Shown: positions 1 to 6,000 of the stretch, piece after piece
Layout: every line of letters begins with the position of its first letter
Numbering within the stretch: position 1 is the first letter of the stretch
Source of the DNA: a bacterium
GTDB taxonomy: Bacteria > CBDUZB01 > JAGLHV01
Length of the DNA: 7,989 nt
Direction: 5' to 3'
NCBI GenBank assembly: GCA_023132075.1
Contig: JAGLYT010000064.1
Location: forward strand, 1-7,989
Made by a program: the position numbers and the translations under genes
The notes under the pieces: generated by a model
Database searches by the model: none
What the model saw: the letters and a program-made list of their open reading frames with translations, nothing else
What the model was told of the DNA's origin: nothing

Positions 1-3000
1 TCATTATCAAGCGGTTTTTGTATCTGTTCTATTTTCAAACTAGTCCCTGCTGAAATCTTATAACCCTTAGTTCCAAGCGTTAATATATTAGCTAACCCAT
101 GAAATATTATCGTATTTAGTGATTTTAATATTTTAGAAAATTCCATCTGAGTACTGGTTCTATTAATTGTGATCTCTTTTCTATAAATATCCACTTTAAC
201 AAACCAATGAGCATCTTTTACATCATCTACAAATATAACTTTATCGATAACATCGCCATAATCTCCCTTCAATTCAGTTGCAAATTTAAAAACTTTTTCC
301 TCGATTATTTCTTCTGTCGTTTTTATTTCATCACTGTATTTAGCATTTACTTTCTCTGCAAAAACACCTAAGGCTTTTACCATTATCTCCCTTATCTCCG
401 GTAACTGCTCCTTATTCTTATAATCAACCATCACCGTCGGAGAACCACCTATGGCCATCCTCATTACATTGGCTAAAATATAAATGTAATTTACATCATT
501 TACCGTCAATCCATCCCTAATTTCCTTTGAACCAAATTTCCCTTCCCCTTCTTCAAAAGTCTCCCTCGGTAATAACGCTATTATCGCCATTATCTCTACT
601 AACGCCTGCGCCGCCTCTATCCCGGTATGGGCAATACGCGGAAAATTCATCGGTAAGGAATTTATCCCAAATTTAGCTAACTGTTTATTTACTTCTTCCA
701 TAATCAATGCTATCTCTTCATTACCCGTATCCGCATCCACATACCCCACTCCAATCGTATTCATCGTCTGATGGCGATTTTCACTACTATATAAATCATA
801 AAGATAATTGGCTATACCTTCCTCTGCTTCTTCCTTATTCTTACCCCTATATGATTTCTCTTCTGCCTTTGTTACACTTTCCGGACAGGCAATTGAAATA
901 CTTATCCCCTCCTTTTCATAAACATCTACCTGCTTGCTTAATTCCGGCATATGAAAATCTTTCGTATATTTCCCTAATCTTTCATTTAAAAATTCATCTT
1001 TCTCTAACGCCGCTTCCATTAACGCAGATTTTAATCCGCCTGATTCTGCCATATCAGCAGAAAAAATACCCCTGGAAATAGTTCCCGTAAATAAACGAAC
1101 GATTTCTTCCTTATTATCACCCATTTCCAATCCATCAGTTATCTGATTTAACCCTTTATCAATAAATTCTTTAAACTCTTCCGGTAATTCCTCTCCCCTT
1201 TTCTTTTCCGCTAAAGCAACTTTCCCCTCTATTTCTTTCCGTGCATCTTTTAATGCATCCTCTCTCGCCTCTTCCATCTTTTCCTTTATCTGCTCCAGGG
1301 TTACTTTTACTTCCTCCCCCATACCTAATTTTTTCTTTAACGCTACGAAAATATCCTTAATTACTTCTGTTACTTCCCGCGTTGTCTTTACCGCAGGATT
1401 GGAATTGGCATCCTGATCCGTTAAATGCGTAAATGTTGTTACTACTGTCTGTAGTAACGCCGTCGCCTGCGCCTGTACCGCCAAATTGTGTCTAAATAAT
1501 TCTTCTATTTGCTTTTTACTCATCCCTCCCTTTTTCTTCCTGAGATCCATTTTTACCACTTTTACAGGTATGCCTTTATCACTTAATTCTTTCGCCTTAC
1601 TTAACATATCTTCCGCATATTCAGAACTCATATTTACAATAAATTTCAACTGATACAGTTCCGGCTTACCTTCAAATGTCGTCATATAATCTTCTCTTGC
1701 ATCCCAGAAAGAATGCATATTATTGTTTCTTTCTTTTCCAGGTGCCGGCTTGGCTATTCCTTCATTCGCATTCTGGAAAAATTCCGTAGCAAAATGTTTT
1801 AACCCGGGATCAAATATCATACCCAACTTCACCCGGCCTTCTACATCCCTTTTCCTTATATCCTCTATCGCTATCTGACTGGCAGCATTATTTGCCGCCT
1901 TCCCAAAATCTTCCTGCTTCGGACTGAGCTGTTCATTACCTTTATATAAATTTTCAACATACACTCTTAACTGCTCCTCTGCCCATTCTACCGCCTCTCC
2001 CTTATCCTTATACTTCTTACATCCCATTATTAAAAATGCGGTAAATAACGGCGTAAACACCATATCCGTCTTTAAATTCATATGCCGCCCACCTATGGTG
2101 CCTGGAGTATTATTTATATGCAGTATCGCCGCTAATTTAGGATGGCTCTTTCTTATCTCTTCCCCTATTTCATAAAAACGCCCCTTGTTCGCCCATACTA
2201 TCCTCTTTACAATTTCATCCTTAGTCATCTCCATAAAACTCTGCGGTTCCTCTGTTCCTCCACTTCGACTCATATCTATGGCTATCGTATTTCTCTCGGT
2301 TATTTCTTTACAATTCTTCTCCACACGCGGATAATCCGCAGGATTGTCCACTACCTCCCAGTGAAAATCTATCCCTAAATCCTCGGCTAATTCGTTCACC
2401 ATCTGTGCATCCTGGTGCAAATACATCTCATTGGCTCCTATGCCGTTGTTTATTAAATTTATTATCTCTTCTATGTTAACATTTTCTCCCTTAAGCAAGT
2501 ATTCTTTTACTTTATCTATTGATTCCCTTAAATCACTTAATTCCTGCTTGTTTATTTTATCCTCTTCCCTAGAATAAACTTCCGGTTTGTCCTCGCCAAA
2601 TCCTTCTAACCCAAGAAATCTCCCTACATACTGCTCCATATCATCCCGATAAGGAAATATCGTATTGACTGCTTTTTTGAATTTCTCTGCCATAAAATTA
2701 GAAAGATGCACGCCCTCACCTTCTTCTAACGACTGATAATCAGAAGAAATTATAGACCCTTTTTTAGTTACTTCTATTTCTAAATAGTTATTGGTCGACT
2801 CTTCTACAGATAGATTCTTATCATACTTAGCTGTTAGAAATCTACACTTTAAGGCCTTTTCCCTAAATGCCGGAATATCTACTAAAATATCCATGACCTC
2901 TTTTACACTCTTTCCGCTTGCTCTCATTAAATTTTTCACAAATTCGTGAACATCTAAAGCATTCATCATAATCCCTAACTGTCGCCCATATTCCTTCAAC

Positions 3001-6000
3001 TCTAAAAGATCCATTAAAAACTTCATATTCTTCATCGATTCGGTTGGGGTAATTCCCTTTATATCTTCGGTTTGATCACTTTTTGCTTCTCCTGCCAGCT
3101 GAAATAACCGGTTCCTTACCAACTCTTCCGTTTTTTGCTCATTCTCTTCTAAAAACTTATTTAACTTCTGGATACGACCAGAGCTAACAATATTATCCCA
3201 GAGAATAATAAATTCATCTAAGTTTTTTAAGTCCTTCTCTAAAGCAGCTAATGAAGAACGGACCTTCCGATAGATTCTATCATTACCCACATAGTACTCG
3301 GCCTGAAGGTATTCGCGAATAAGCAAAGAAAAATCATCCAGAAAACCTTGTTTTATCTTTTCATCCATATTCCTCACATCTCTTAATGTAATACTTTCCT
3401 TTTTACTTCGACTCACAAGCCGCCAAAGATTGTCATCCAAAATCCCTCTCCATTCAAGATCTCTCTTTCTCCATTGATCCTGAATCCGCCTACAATCAAT
3501 GCGTCGTTTTGTAATCTTTCCATCAAAATCAAGAATAAGATGGTTAGGCAAATCCTGGGGTAAGTCTAAACTTAGTGTCTGCATTGATAAAGAAGACAGT
3601 TCCTCTTTTAAATTAATCCAAAATAATTTTTCTATTTCAGTTCGAATTTTGTTAGTTCCTTTAATTTGAATCGCTAAATCTATATCACCCAAAAGATCTA
3701 AAGGCACCCAGCCTTCCTCACCAGCCAAATATCTTGCACTGCCAATAATTGTTGACCGCAAAATAATCCCTTCTTCACTAAACTTTTCACTTGCTTTCAT
3801 TGCCGCATCTTTTACAGCTTGATCCAAAAATTTACAATTTATCCAGATACGCCCGTTTTCTTCTTTGACAGGTATTATCTCTTTTAAATCTTCTACCGAA
3901 AATTCTCCCGCATCTGAATATATCCTATTTATAAAACCTTCCATTTCCGGAGTCATAGAAGTGTCTAACTTCCTTTTTAATTCATCCATATTTGCGATGT
4001 TATCTTTCTCTCTCTCTATCAAATTTTTAGCCAAAGATACTGGATCTATATGGAAATCTATTAATCTTGTTGCCTTTTCCCAAGAACCTACCGGGATGGA
4101 CTCCAAACCTTTTTTTCCTTCATATTCAAGACTTATATCTCCTATAGCACTAAAAACAATAAGCTGCCACATTTCTTTCAACAATTTCTCTATTAATTCT
4201 GATGATTCTGCTTCGTCCATTTTCTCAGGAACATAGTCAATAGTCCAACTTACTCCGAAAATTGTTCCCTGTTTTATTTCCTCTTCAAAAATTTTATTAA
4301 AAACGCCTTTAGTTCTTAATTGTTGTATTGGTGTTTGCATATACATTATTATTTTCATTGTATCTTTTGGTCCCATTTTTAATTCTTTACGTATTTCTTT
4401 TAAAATCGGTTTGGAATAAATAAAATTTTCTCGAGTAATTCTAGATTTTTTTTCTAAAAATATATCTTCCTTTTTAATCTCTATCCCTTCTTTCACAGCC
4501 ATTTCTTTCATTATTTGCTCTATAATTTCTGCTTCGCTTTTTGTAAAAGTATCTTTTATTAATTCTCCGTCCTCATCTAAAAGGTCATTTATATCTTTTT
4601 CTGTTCTGACATATTTACCTTCGGCAACTTCAATACTATAATGATTTCTTACGGCTGCTTGCATTAGTGGTAGCGTTAATCTTCCTTTTCCTCCTGTTAT
4701 TAAAATTTTCTTTACTATACCTTCTTTATAAAGCCTTAAAGCTTCTTTAAAAGTATCTATGTTATCGTTCCCACAAAGAATTAAAACATCAGATTTATCA
4801 GCTTTCTTTTCTTTATCTGTTAGTAATTCAATTATAGGCTCAAGTTCACTTAAATCCTTTATCGATTCTTCAGGGATTATCTTTATTTCTTCCGCTTTAA
4901 TGGCAAAAGCAACAAGATTTTTTTCGCCTCGACTATCTGTCCATTCTTCAATTTCACCTAATCCTAATAAAGTAAATCCCTGCCGTTCTAATACTGATTT
5001 TAAAAGTTCTGGGGAATAAAATTGATAATAACGTTTCCCTAATCCTTCTTTTGTATCCAGCCCCTTAAATCCACGACGGTCTTCTGTTTCTGCTTTAACT
5101 GATACTTTGAAAATCCCTCCCGGCTTAAGAACACGATAGGTTTCTCTAATTGCTACATCTGCTCCTTGTTGAGAATCAATAACAGGAAGATGATGCAAAC
5201 TCATCTGAGATCTAACTCCCTCAAACATATTATCGGAGAACTCAAGATGATTCATATCCATCTGCAAAACATCTAATTTCTCTCTTCCAATACTTTCTCG
5301 GATAAATTTAACAACTCTTTCTGAAAAATCAATTCCTATAACAAAAATATCTTTATGTTTCAAAAACCATTTTAAATCTCTTAAACCTGTTCCTACATCA
5401 AGAATTTTTATTTTTTCTTGCTTTAAATCAATGGATTTTATTTCTCTTACCAATTTTAAAAAATTATTAAGCATTTCTTCATCTTTTCCTTCCGGAACTT
5501 GCCCGCGTATTTGTTCATATTTATCTACCATTTGATCATATACTAAACGGGTACTCTCTGCTTTTCTTAATAAAACTTCATCTATTTTTTCTCTTATTTT
5601 GTTTTCGAGATTCTCCTGACCCAAATCCTTTGCTTTTTCTAATTCCTCAATCAATTCTTGAATATCTTGCTCTACTGCAGTTATTATAATCTTCCGGTCA
5701 GCAAAATCCTTATCCTGCTCCAACCTCTCTTTTACCTGTTCAGCCACCTCCGTATTTTCACAACTTATCCTTATCTCTTTTTCCTTTCCTTTAGCTATCT
5801 TACTGCTTATATATCCCACTACCGCTGTCTGCCATCCAAACACTAACGCCTTCGGTATATTCGCTATCACTTCCCCGTCTAAATAAAAATCTATCTTCTC
5901 AGGATACTTCTCCGACTCTTCACTACTTAAATATTTATCCCACACACTTTCATTTCTTTCTTCCGCCTTCCTAATTTCTTCTTCCACCTCCTTACTTGCT

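Noticed and set aside
3-120. ImmA-like zinc peptidase at the left edge
   Set aside because: The helix after the ITIN strand reads IIFHGLANI and has no HExxH motif. The resemblance is too weak to call.
707-1081. Plus-strand open frame of 124 codons
   Set aside because: It lies opposite the PGI-like coding frame. Its product is a low-complexity run of Leu, Pro, Ser, Tyr and His, as expected from the antisense of purine-rich coding sequence. No domain is visible.
3865-4236. Plus-strand open frame of 123 codons
   Set aside because: It is antisense to the DUF218-nucleotidyltransferase part of the real frame. Its Ser/Phe/Ile-rich composition is the reverse reading of Lys/Glu-rich codons.
4893-5558. 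Methyltransferase as a separate gene
   Set aside because: There is no stop codon before or after it in the frame, and the frame continues into conserved domains on both sides. A separate gene would need an internal start with no stop, which nothing here supports.
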